A stretch of DNA of 49,276 nucleotides from Anammoximicrobium sp964409865 (GTDB lineage: Bacteria; Planctomycetota; Planctomycetia; Pirellulales; Pirellulaceae), in the NCBI GenBank assembly GCA_964409865.1, contig CAYPGE010000015.1:1-49276 (forward strand), written 5' to 3'. Numbering within the stretch: the first letter of the stretch is position 1; each line of letters opens with the position of its first letter. The position numbers and the translations under genes are program-made. The notes below the pieces were generated by a model. It did not search any database, had not been told where the DNA came from, and saw only the letters and a program-made list of their open reading frames with translations. Positions 7,063 through 15,348 of the stretch are shown here, piece by piece.

Positions 7063-10000
7063 TCAATCCCTGTAGCGGAACGCTCGGTCTTGCGAGCGGC
7101 TGACGAAGCCCGGCATGTCCGCTTCCGGCGTTTCGTAGGCTTTCCGGCGGCCCTCGGTAATGGCCTGCAGCAAAGCCTGGTAGTCTGGATCGGCCGTGCT
7201 GGCGAACTGAAAACCCTGGGTCGGGATTCCGCGGCCGTTGGCGCTTTTTGCCAAATGCGCCGTCAGCGCGGGACTCCACTCCGGCTTGGTCAAGTCGATC
7301 CAGGCCCACTGGCGTTCCGCGGCCAGACCCAGTTCATTGGTCTTGCCGTGGCACGCAGCGCACCGCCGGTCGTACACCGGCGCAAACCCGCGGGTGAACC
7401 AGTCCAGCAGGTCTTGGCGATCCGGGTGCGCCCACTTGTCGCGGTTCGAGAGCGCTTCCCGATGCGCAAAATCCGTGGTCGGGTAGTACGGAATCATCGC
7501 GTCGATCCACTCGTGAATGCGGCGCCGGTCGCCGATCGGAACCGGTTCTTCGCAATGGCTTTCGTGAAAGTAGTCCGGCAATCGGCTGACGAACGAACCG
7601 CTCGCCAGCGGTTGGAAGGGCACCATGATGCCGTACAGCAGGTGCAGGCTCTGGACCATCGGCAATTCCGTGCTGCGGCCGGTGTACAGGGCTCGCGAGA
7701 CCTCCTCCGCTCGGCTGCGGATGATCAGGTTGTCGTACGACATGCTGAAGAAGCGCGTATAGTTTCCGTCCAGCCGCAATCCGCCGTCGGGATGGGGGCC
7801 GTCGTGGCAGCGGACGCAATGCCGGTCCAGCACGGGCTGCACGACGCGGTTGTAGTCCAGAATGCCCGCCTGGCCCCATTCCGGAAGGGTCAGGGGAGTA
7901 GGCGGACGCTGCATCGCGATCAGGGACCCGGTCGACGCGGGCGGCGCCGTCTGGCGGCTTTCATGGCAGCCGGCACAGCTTTGCGTTTCGCCGGGCATGA
8001 GCTGCGTCGCGGATGTCATGCGCTGCAGCTCGCGGCCTTCCTCGTCACAGGCCTGGAAGTAGATCTCCTTGCCTGCCGGCGCTTCGAAATAGGCCGAGCC
8101 GTCCGCCTCGACCGGCGCGTAGCCCCAGACGCGTTTGGCATAGTACGAAGACGCGCCCATCAGCGGCCCCTGGTCCATGACCTTGTACCACGTGCGGTCG
8201 ACCGTCTTGGGCAATTGCTCCATGATGCGGATCTGCTTGACCCGCCCGCGTTCGACAGCCGGTTCCAGCCCGCGGTAAACGTCCGACACCAGGAAGCGGC
8301 CCAACGGCACGTCGGCGCTGGCCGGTTGGCCGGGCGGAGCGGCCGGAACGTGCAGCGTGCGGACGGGCGATTCGCTCACCAGGCCGGACACCGCTGCAGG
8401 CCGCGGGCGGGGCACCAGCGGCCGGGGGTAGAAACAGCTGGTTGTCGGGTCTTCATAGACCAACTGCCTGTTGTCCATGTCGTCAAGCAGGTACAGACGG
8501 AAGCGGTTGACGCCTCCGCCGCCGTACGACACCAGGAAACGGTTCTCGCCCACCGGATAGGGATCGCGGTACGACCAGAACAGGTCGAGATCCAGCACGG
8601 CCGGGAATTCCTGGGTGATCCAGCGGAAGCCAAAGTCGCGCGGGGCTTCCAGCCCAAACCGGTTCTTCACAAGTCCGATCGCCCCGTGCGGCGAGTGATG
8701 ATGCGGCGCCAACGTGCAGACCAGCGCGTCCCGGCCGGGGATCTCTCGTGCCTGCCAGAAGGTCGCGGGATCCAGAATCGTGTTGCCAAAGTACAGCTGC
8801 AACTGGCGGCCGTCGGGATACTGCGTCCACAGGCTCTGCCGATACGTCAGCGTCACGTCCACGTATTCCCAGCGTGTGAACAGCAGCCGGCCGTCTCGCA
8901 GAATGCTCAGGCCGAAATCGGTGAGCGTGTTCGTGCTCAGGTCGCGCGCCCGGGACCCGTCGCGGTTCATCACGTGGACGTGTACCGACGGCCCCGACTG
9001 GCAGACCGTGTGATACCCCGGCGTGCGGCTGGAAAGGAACGCGATGCGGCCGTCCGGCAGCGGCACGGGGCAGACGTTGTAGTGCGGCCCGCTGGTGAGT
9101 TGCCTGAGCCCCGATCCATCGACGTTGATTTCATAGATCTGCCAGCACTGGGCGTGGTCGCGGCGCATCGAGAAGAAGGCGGTCCGCGCGTCGTAGGACA
9201 GGTTGAGATCGAAAATCACCGAGTCCGGTTCTTCGAAGATCGTCTTCGCCGGCACCTCCGGATGCGCAGGATCCCAGGTCCGGATGCTGCAGCCCCAGCG
9301 GTTGCCCTCCGGCTCGCTCTGCCACACGTAGTTCGGCACCGCCCCGGAGCGCAGAGGCGCACCGGTGAAGAAGATGATCGGCCGCAGCGAACGGGTCTCG
9401 GCCTGGAAAAATGCCTCCACCTCCTGGTCCCGTTTCCTCACTTCTGCCAACAGCGACTGGTACCGCGGGTCCTCGGCGGACTGGAACCGGAATGCGCCGG
9501 CGGCCGCCAGTTGGCTGTCGACGCGCTGCTTCAATGCGGCCAACCGCTCCAGGTAAGCCTGCGTTTCCGCGCTTGGTTTCCAGTATTCCTTCTCGCGCAG
9601 CACCATCGCGGACGGCGGCGGCTCCGCACGCACCGCGCGCATCCTGGCCGCCGCCGTGTGGAGTTTGCGAGCCGCGGCGTGCAATTCCTCCAGACGCGGC
9701 AAGTCGCCGTCGTCCTTGACGGTCGCGGCCAGTTCCGCGGCACGCTGCCGCCAGGCGTCGCCGCCGCGCACGGCGTTTGCGATCCGCCACGCCTCTTCCT
9801 GAGCCTGACGATCGGGGATTTCCGTCTCGACCTGAAACCCGATCACCGTCACCGTCGTGCTGCCGCCGGGCTCGCGAGGTTGCCCCAGGTTGGTCAGCGT
9901 CAGGCGGTGGCGGCCAGGCGACAGGCCGCGAGCCAGGGGCGTCCGACCACCGCGGCTGGTGTCGATCACCGCCCGTCCGTCCGTGTTGATCCACACGGCG

Positions 10001-10899
10001 CCTTCGATGGCGTGGGCCGCTTGGCCGTCAATTTCGACCGCGGCCAGCCCGTACGGCCGGTTGGAATCAGGATAAATGACGCCCCAGGCATCCCGGTTTC
10101 CCGCGCCGTGGACGAGTTCTACCGCGGTGCCGATGAAATCGAGATCCACCTTGGTGCCGGCTCTGTCGGAGCGCAGTCCCCACCGCACGTCGCCACCCAC
10201 AACCGTGTATTGCCAATCGGGATCGAAATGCACCGTGGGATCATCGTGGCGGTGAAAGCCCTCGTCCGCTTCCGCTTGACTGCCGGGCAGGGCGGCCGCC
10301 GCCGCGGCGATGTTGTCAAACGGCACAAGCGTCTTCCGCCCGCGGGTGCTGATCCACAGGTTCCGGAACCGCGCCGGTCGCTGCCAGGCTCGCAAACCGA
10401 CCTGCCCCCGCGACAAGGGATGCTCGCGGTCCTGGTACTGGACGACGCGTTTGCCGTTGACCAAGACTTCGAGCGTGTCCTGGCCCAGGATGACGCTCAA
10501 CTGAATCCAGCAGCCCAGCGGGACTTCGCACGGCACGTTGCGAATCGGTTCAAAGTTCTGGCGGTGCCGGCCCAGCACGAGATGTCCCGCCGGGTTCAAC
10601 GCCACTTCATAGCCGGTGAACCGGTCGGCGCCGGTCCCGCAGCGGCTGGTTTTGAGAATGAAACCCGCGTTGCCGTCGGCCGGAGAATCGAACCTGACCT
10701 CGACGCCGGCCTCGCCCACCGAAAACGCCGGCAGACGACAGATGAGCTTCGGTCCGGGACCACCGTCGACGGCGAGTTCACCATCCTGGACCGTCCAATT
10801 CCCGCCGTGCGAGACGAAGCCCACCCCTGCAGCACTCGGCTCCGCCGCGTCCGCGGCGGAAGCCAGCAGCGCGGCGATCATCAGGCAAATCGCGGGCAT
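7063..10899 (-). CDS. HzsA-related secreted protein: LamG-like plus beta-propeller plus three CxxCH motifs
   Basis: This 1278-residue exported protein has a signal peptide (MPAICLMIAALLASAADAAE), then a DUF1080/LamG-like jelly roll (about 25-190), a helical spacer rich in Ala and Arg (about 370-490), a TolB/PD40-like propeller (YEINVDGSGLRQLTSG, FLSSRTPGYHTVCQ, about 520-800), and a region resembling the middle domain of hydrazine synthase alpha (FLVSDVYRGLEPAVERG, followed by QIRIMEQLPK). Three CxxCH motifs follow: CAGCH near 973, CVRCH near 1026 and CAACH near 1179, consistent with c-type haems or degenerate cytochrome domains. From memory such proteins are annotated as HzsA-related in many non-anammox planctomycetes. 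It begins 21 bases after the SNF2-like gene. Substrate unknown; hydrazine synthesis is not implied. Confidence 0.82.
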   Translation of the reverse strand: MPAICLMIAALLASAADAAEPSAAGVGFVSHGGNWTVQDGELAVDGGPGPKLICRLPAFSVGEAGVEVRFDSPADGNAGFILKTSRCGTGADRFTGYEVALNPAGHLVLGRHRQNFEPIRNVPCEVPLGCWIQLSVILGQDTLEVLVNGKRVVQYQDREHPLSRGQVGLRAWQRPARFRNLWISTRGRKTLVPFDNIAAAAAALPGSQAEADEGFHRHDDPTVHFDPDWQYTVVGGDVRWGLRSDRAGTKVDLDFIGTAVELVHGAGNRDAWGVIYPDSNRPYGLAAVEIDGQAAHAIEGAVWINTDGRAVIDTSRGGRTPLARGLSPGRHRLTLTNLGQPREPGGSTTVTVIGFQVETEIPDRQAQEEAWRIANAVRGGDAWRQRAAELAATVKDDGDLPRLEELHAAARKLHTAAARMRAVRAEPPPSAMVLREKEYWKPSAETQAYLERLAALKQRVDSQLAAAGAFRFQSAEDPRYQSLLAEVRKRDQEVEAFFQAETRSLRPIIFFTGAPLRSGAVPNYVWQSEPEGNRWGCSIRTWDPAHPEVPAKTIFEEPDSVIFDLNLSYDARTAFFSMRRDHAQCWQIYEINVDGSGLRQLTSGPHYNVCPVPLPDGRIAFLSSRTPGYHTVCQSGPSVHVHVMNRDGSRARDLSTNTLTDFGLSILRDGRLLFTRWEYVDVTLTYRQSLWTQYPDGRQLQLYFGNTILDPATFWQAREIPGRDALVCTLAPHHHSPHGAIGLVKNRFGLEAPRDFGFRWITQEFPAVLDLDLFWSYRDPYPVGENRFLVSYGGGGVNRFRLYLLDDMDNRQLVYEDPTTSCFYPRPLVPRPRPAAVSGLVSESPVRTLHVPAAPPGQPASADVPLGRFLVSDVYRGLEPAVERGRVKQIRIMEQLPKTVDRTWYKVMDQGPLMGASSYYAKRVWGYAPVEADGSAYFEAPAGKEIYFQACDEEGRELQRMTSATQLMPGETQSCAGCHESRQTAPPASTGSLIAMQRPPTPLTLPEWGQAGILDYNRVVQPVLDRHCVRCHDGPHPDGGLRLDGNYTRFFSMSYDNLIIRSRAEEVSRALYTGRSTELPMVQSLHLLYGIMVPFQPLASGSFVSRLPDYFHESHCEEPVPIGDRRRIHEWIDAMIPYYPTTDFAHREALSNRDKWAHPDRQDLLDWFTRGFAPVYDRRCAACHGKTNELGLAAERQWAWIDLTKPEWSPALTAHLAKSANGRGIPTQGFQFASTADPDYQALLQAITEGRRKAYETPEADMPGFVSRSQDRAFRYRD

Positions 10900-10920
10900 G
10901 GCGAACGGTATCCTCGGCGG

Positions 10921-13599
10921 CTACTTTCCAACCGCCAGCAGTCGGGACAGGGAATCGGCGAGCTTGTCCAAGGCGGCGCGGTCGGGCAAGGTGACGGTCA
11001 GCCGCTGGCGGCCGTCCTCGTCTTGCTGGATGCACTCCGACAGCCGGTCGCGCAGCTCGCCGGCCACTTGCTGCGACGCGGACGTTTCCTGGTGTTCGGC
11101 CATCAGCTCGCCCAGGAAGTGGAACGCGGCCCCCAAGAGTTCGCCGCCGGCTGCGGCGACGCGCTCCCGGCGAGCCAGCAATTCGGCTTCCTGACGTCGA
11201 TCCGCTTTGACGGACTCGTCCGTCGGCGCTTCGGGCTTTGCGCCCAACAACACCTCCAGCCGCCGCTTCAGCTCGTCCAGGCCGCCGCCCAGATCCACTT
11301 TGTCGATGTCGGAGCTGGCATCCAGCGCCGCCAACGCCAACTCGTGCTTGGCGGACAGCGTGCCCAGCAGGTTCTCCTCGATCGTTCCCTCGGTGATCAG
11401 CACGAACACTTGAACGGGCTGACTCTGGCCCATGCGGTGCGCTCGTGAGATCCGCTGCTCCAGCACCGCCGGGTTCCACGGCAGATCGACGTTGATCACC
11501 GTGTTGGCCGCTTGCAGGTTGAGCCCCGTCGAGCCGGCGTTGGTGGTCAGGAACAGCTGGCATTTCGGATCGGCCTGGAAGCGGTTCACCAATTGCTGCC
11601 GCTTGCCCTGAGGCACGGAACCGTCCAGCCGCACGAAATCGACGCGCCGCTTGTGCACCAGCGGCTCGATCATGTTCAACATCGTGGTCCACTCCGAAAA
11701 CAAGACCGCCTTGCGGTTGTCCTCGTCGAACAGCTGATCGAACAGCTCGTCGATCCGTTCCAGCTTGCTGGAATAGAACGGATTCTGCTTGTCGACCAGG
11801 AACGTCGCGTTGGCCGCCATGCGGCACATGAGCAGCGCCTTTTGCAGCCGCAGCAGGTCCATCTCCGTGAGGTACTTCTTATTCACGATCATCCGCACGA
11901 TCTGCATGTGGGCCGCGTGCAAGGCCCGCTGCTCGTCGGTGGGAGGGATGCGGACGATCTCCGTCGTTCGCGGCGGCAACTGCTGCATCACGCTGCCCCG
12001 CGTGCGCCGCAGCAGGATCGGCCGCAGGTTCTGCCGCAGCTGGTCCAGATTCCGGTATCCCAAGACCTTGCCGTTCTCGTCCACGACCCGGTGGCGATTG
12101 AAAAAGCGAAACGCCGGGGCCAGCCGCCGATCGTCGATGAACTGGACGACGGAGTACAGCTCGTCCAGGCGGTTCTCCAGCGGCGTGCCGGACAGCACCA
12201 GCGCGAAGGGGCTCTTCAGGCCCTTGACCACCGCACTCGTTTTGGCTTCCCAATTTTTGATCCGCTGGCCTTCGTCCAGGATGATCAAGTCCCACTTGAC
12301 CCGCTCGATAGCCAGGATGTCCCGCAACACTTGCTCGTAGTTGCAGATCGTAAAGAAACGCTCGTTATTGTACTGGGAGGCTCGATCCGCCGCGGGGCCC
12401 GCCACCACCTGGCAGTCGCGGTTGCTGAACCGCTGGATCTCGTTCCGCCATTGCGACTTGAGCGAGGCGGGGCAGACGATCAGCACCTTGCGGATCTCGG
12501 CCTCGCGGGCCAGCAGTTCCGCCACGCCGACGCCTTGGATCGTCTTGCCCAACCCCATGTCGTCCGCCAGCACCGCCCGGCCCTTGCCGATGGCAAAGGC
12601 GATTCCGTCCAGTTGGTAGGGCAACAGGTCTGTCTTCAGCAGCGTCTTGCGCAGCGGGTGCTTGGCCGGATCGCGGCGAATCTCGGCCACCAGTTCCTTG
12701 ATCCGGTCCTGGAACAGTTGCTCGTCGATGTACTCCTGGGCGTCGGGCGCGATGACGACCTCCTGCTCCAGCCGCTGCAGCCGCTGAATCCGCCGCATCA
12801 GATCGTGCAGATCGCTGATGTCCCGGTCCCGCAGCGGACGCACGATCGGCGCGGCCTCGGGTGGAATCCGGTCGGGCACTTCCAGCCGCACGGCCATGTG
12901 CTCGCCGTAGCGCATGTGGACTAGGATCTGTTCGCACTTGTACGGCCGCCGCCGGACCGAGGCCGGAAACCGGCGTTTGACCTTCTCCAAGGCGTGCAGG
13001 ATGTGCTTGCACGTGCCCAGCGTGTTGGTGCGGAAATCGGGGCACGAGCAATACGACTGGCCGCGCTGCTCGCCGCGCAAAGCCAGCCGATATGTCTTGC
13101 CGGACTCGGCGCTGGTGATCGTGTACTCCGTCCAGGGCCGGGAAGAATCCATCGACTGCAGCGTCATCTTCTCGGACAGCGCCCGCGCCTTGCGTTCCCG
13201 CAGCGCCCGCCGCACCAATTGGTCTTCGTTCAAGCACTCCAGCGGCAATTCTTCGGACGGTGCTTGGGAAAGGCCCAGCGCCATCTTGTCTTCCAGAAGC
13301 ACCGAAAACGCAGCCCCGACCTCCGCACAGGCCGTGTTGGACGTGCTGCACGCCCAGCGCAGCCGCTTGCGGGCGTCGTCCTCCAAGCGAATCGTGACCG
13401 TCGTCCGGTCAGCGTCGAAGAACCGCAACTCGAAGCGTTCGTCGCTGAACCGCACCTGGCGATCGATGTCGATCGTGTACTTCGCTCCCTCCTGAATCCA
13501 TCGCGCCCCTTCTTCGCCGATCAGCTTGCAGGCGTCTTGGTAAGTGAGACGCGAGAGCTTGTCGCGCAGTGTCAATTCCATGCTCTTCTTGGTCGTCAT
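10921..13599 (-). CDS. SNF2-family DNA-dependent ATPase with SWIM zinc finger
   Basis: The 892-residue protein has a SWIM zinc-binding motif at about 183-200 (YCSCPDF then TCKHI; ligands Cys184, Cys186, Cys197, His199) and a full SNF2 motor. Motor motifs are Walker A DDMGLGKT (346-353), LIVCPASLKSQW (Ia), DEGQ at 442-445 (II), LSGTPLENRLDELY (III), then VLFSEWTTMLN, LFLTTNAGSTGLNL and QRISRAHRMGQSQPV (IV-VI). The family remodels protein-DNA complexes by ATP-driven translocation; bacterial SWIM members are RapA-like in shape but their partners are unknown. The ATG at 13599 has AGGAGG seven bases upstream. A longer frame to 13770 would translate a palindromic repeat and is rejected. It is the first gene of a two-gene unit with the HzsA-related gene, an odd pairing. 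Confidence 0.93.
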   Translation of the reverse strand: MTTKKSMELTLRDKLSRLTYQDACKLIGEEGARWIQEGAKYTIDIDRQVRFSDERFELRFFDADRTTVTIRLEDDARKRLRWACSTSNTACAEVGAAFSVLLEDKMALGLSQAPSEELPLECLNEDQLVRRALRERKARALSEKMTLQSMDSSRPWTEYTITSAESGKTYRLALRGEQRGQSYCSCPDFRTNTLGTCKHILHALEKVKRRFPASVRRRPYKCEQILVHMRYGEHMAVRLEVPDRIPPEAAPIVRPLRDRDISDLHDLMRRIQRLQRLEQEVVIAPDAQEYIDEQLFQDRIKELVAEIRRDPAKHPLRKTLLKTDLLPYQLDGIAFAIGKGRAVLADDMGLGKTIQGVGVAELLAREAEIRKVLIVCPASLKSQWRNEIQRFSNRDCQVVAGPAADRASQYNNERFFTICNYEQVLRDILAIERVKWDLIILDEGQRIKNWEAKTSAVVKGLKSPFALVLSGTPLENRLDELYSVVQFIDDRRLAPAFRFFNRHRVVDENGKVLGYRNLDQLRQNLRPILLRRTRGSVMQQLPPRTTEIVRIPPTDEQRALHAAHMQIVRMIVNKKYLTEMDLLRLQKALLMCRMAANATFLVDKQNPFYSSKLERIDELFDQLFDEDNRKAVLFSEWTTMLNMIEPLVHKRRVDFVRLDGSVPQGKRQQLVNRFQADPKCQLFLTTNAGSTGLNLQAANTVINVDLPWNPAVLEQRISRAHRMGQSQPVQVFVLITEGTIEENLLGTLSAKHELALAALDASSDIDKVDLGGGLDELKRRLEVLLGAKPEAPTDESVKADRRQEAELLARRERVAAAGGELLGAAFHFLGELMAEHQETSASQQVAGELRDRLSECIQQDEDGRQRLTVTLPDRAALDKLADSLSRLLAVGK

Positions 13600-13997
13600 G
13601 ACGAAAGCCTCCTGGCGTAGGGCACGCGGCCTTGCGAAAGATGATCCCCCCTTCGAACGCTCGGACCTCGAATCAAAAGCTGTCGCGATTCCAGAGTAGC
13701 CATCACGCTCCGCGTGATGATCGCAAACCCAAACCGGACGGATGTTGATTCGCCGATCCCCCGATTCCAACCCGCGCGAAGCCGAAGCTGCGCGGCGAAT
13801 TGGAAAATGAACGCTTTAGCTTACCCAAATGGCCAACCGCGCCAATGTCACTACAGCGATAGCAGGGGCGGAGTAACTCAGAGGCGGAGTAACTCAGACA
13901 CCCAGTTATATTGACAATGCTGCCCGCAGATGATATGTTTTGGGCCTTGGTTGAGTGGGAGTGGTGGCACTTTGAGGCGAACCGAGGAGTTAGCGTC
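13600..13997. other. Intergenic region upstream of the SNF2-like gene, left flank of the RAYT element
   Basis: About 400 bases without a convincing gene. It contains a diverged CATCAC-hairpin element (13669-13752) and the left end of the RAYT element (from 13867), both annotated separately. Between them (13753-13866) I see nothing recognisable. Confidence 0.6.
13669..13752. repeat. CATCAC-hairpin element, diverged copy
   Basis: The core AGTAGCCATCAC and the hairpin 13701-13719 (CATCACGC, loop TCC, GCGTGATG) match the 25.6-kb copy, and flanking CTGTCGC on the left and AAACCGGAC on the right align too. The hairpin differs from that copy by one base pair changed on both sides (A-T to G-C). The outer arms differ in sequence but can still pair: CGAATCAA (13669-13676) with TTGATTCG (13745-13752). 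The outer pairing is short and could be chance. Confidence 0.7.
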
Positions 13998-15305
13998 ATG
14001 CCGGCGTATGCGCGGAAGGAAATCGTCTGTGAGTCCGAAGTCGAGGTGTTTCATGCCTACACGCGCTGTGTCCGCCGGGCGTTTCTTTGCGGCGACGACG
14101 CGCTGACCGGCAAGAACTACGACCATCGCAAGCAGTGGGTCGAGGAACGATTGCAGGAATTGAGCGCCACGATGGCTCTGGATATCTGCGGGTATGCCGT
14201 GATGGGCAATCACCTGCACGTGATCGTCCGCACGCGCCCGGATCTGGTGGCGGGGTGGTCGGACGAGGAGGTGGCGCGGCGCTGGAGGCGGTTGTTTCCC
14301 AAACGCCGCGACGAGCATGGGCAAGCGGCGGAACCGGAAGAGCGTGAATTGGGAATGATATTGGCCGATGCGGAGGGGTTGGCAGAACGCCGCCGACGGC
14401 TCAGCAGCCTGTCGTGGTTCATGCGTTGCCTGTCGGAGCCGATCGCCCGGCGGGCCAACAAGGAAGACGAGGTGAGTGGAAGATTCTTCGAGGGGCGTTT
14501 CAAGTGCCAGAAACTGCTGGATGAAGCGGCGATCTTGGCCTGTAGCGTGTACGTGGACTTGAACCCGGTGCGGGCCGGGATTGCGGACACGCCCGAGACC
14601 TCGGCCCATACCTCGGCCCACGAACGGATTCAGGGACGCCAGCAGCGTGACGTTCGGACGCGGCGGACGAAGTTGCGTAGTCGCCGGGCGTTTGCCGAGG
14701 CGTGTCCGGACCGCGATGCCTGGCTGTGTCCGGTGAGCGTGAACGGGGATCCGGCAGAGGTGGCTCGTGCCGCCGCGTCCCGGCGGGCCTCGAACAAAGG
14801 GTTCTTGTCGATGGACTTGGACGACTACCTGCGGATTCTGGACTGGACGGGCCGGCAGGTGCGGCGGGATAAGCGAGGTGCGATCCCGAACGAGGTGTCG
14901 CCGATCTTGGAGCGTCTGGGGATCTCGGCCGAATTCTGGGTGGACACGGTGACGCACTTCGGCCACTGGTTCCACCGCGCGGCGGGGGGCGTGTCCCGGC
15001 TGACCAGAGAAGCGACCCGCGCCGGCAAACGCTGGTTCCAGGGCCTGGGCCACTGTCAACAATCTTTCGCGTAGCCCGTCGCGCGAAGTGTTTTCAGCCG
15101 CCAGCGGCACGCTCAGCGTTCGCCAGCAAGGTGCCCATGTCGCTCCTTGTCTCGCAGCGAGAATGGTCCCCTTTCTCGTCGGAATTGGCATTGTACAAGC
15201 GTGTCTGGACTGCCCCGACTCGTCATTAGACCGCCCCCTTTGGTGCCGAGATATTATTGGGTGTCTGAATTACTCTGAATTATTCTCATTGGGTGTCTGA
15301 ATTAT
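13867..15305 (+). mobile_element. RAYT-type element with imperfect inverted ends
   Basis: A Y1-transposase gene (13998-15074) is bracketed by inverted repeats. The left arm 13889-13911 and right arm 15251-15273 are 23-nt imperfect inverted repeats with three mismatches, sharing the core TCAGACACCCA. On the left, a 16-bp unit ending in TAACTCAGA is tandemly duplicated (13867-13882, 13883-13898). On the right, a second copy of the core lies at 15289-15305. The GAGTAACTC in the left units is itself a small palindrome, the kind of subterminal hairpin that Y1 enzymes recognise. No target duplication was identified, as expected for this class. Confidence 0.72.
13998..15074 (+). CDS. REP-associated tyrosine transposase-like protein (Y1_Tnp, HUH)
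   Basis: The 358-residue protein belongs to the IS200/RAYT HUH single-strand transposases, which nick hairpin-bearing DNA through a catalytic Tyr. The metal-binding HUH pair is His72 and His74 in GYAVMGNHLHVIVR. Later landmarks are SGRFFEGRFKCQKLLDE (about 160-175) and VYVDLNPVRAGI (184-195), a signature of the RAYT branch. The usual catalytic Tyr cannot be placed with certainty because this protein has an insertion and about 150 extra C-terminal residues compared with typical RAYTs. The ATG at 13998 has GAGGAG eight bases upstream; an earlier in-frame TTG at 13911 would overlap the left terminal repeat. No accessory genes accompany it. Confidence 0.85.
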   Translation: MPAYARKEIVCESEVEVFHAYTRCVRRAFLCGDDALTGKNYDHRKQWVEERLQELSATMALDICGYAVMGNHLHVIVRTRPDLVAGWSDEEVARRWRRLFPKRRDEHGQAAEPEERELGMILADAEGLAERRRRLSSLSWFMRCLSEPIARRANKEDEVSGRFFEGRFKCQKLLDEAAILACSVYVDLNPVRAGIADTPETSAHTSAHERIQGRQQRDVRTRRTKLRSRRAFAEACPDRDAWLCPVSVNGDPAEVARAAASRRASNKGFLSMDLDDYLRILDWTGRQVRRDKRGAIPNEVSPILERLGISAEFWVDTVTHFGHWFHRAAGGVSRLTREATRAGKRWFQGLGHCQQSFA

Positions 15306-15348
15306 CTAAATCCGCTTCTGTCAGCGTTTCCCCGTCGATCTGTTTTCC
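15075..15348. other. Right flank of the RAYT element
   Basis: This gap of about 270 bases ends the mobile element. It holds the right inverted repeat (15251-15273) and a second core copy (15289-15305). A 70-codon open frame at 15088-15300 runs into the terminal repeat, has no ribosome binding site and is not called as a gene. Confidence 0.6.

Noticed and set aside
7063..10899. Evidence of anammox metabolism
   Set aside because: Only an HzsA-like architecture is present; no other anammox gene occurs, and such proteins are known from non-anammox planctomycetes.
7090..11448. A 1452-codon open frame antisense to the HzsA-related gene
   Set aside because: GC-rich codon bias on the real strand keeps the opposite frame open. 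Its translation is Arg/Gln/His-rich with no domain; the minus strand has signal peptide, CxxCH motifs and ribosome binding site.
15088..15300. A 70-codon ORF behind the RAYT gene
   Set aside because: It runs through the right terminal repeat, lacks a ribosome binding site and looks non-protein.
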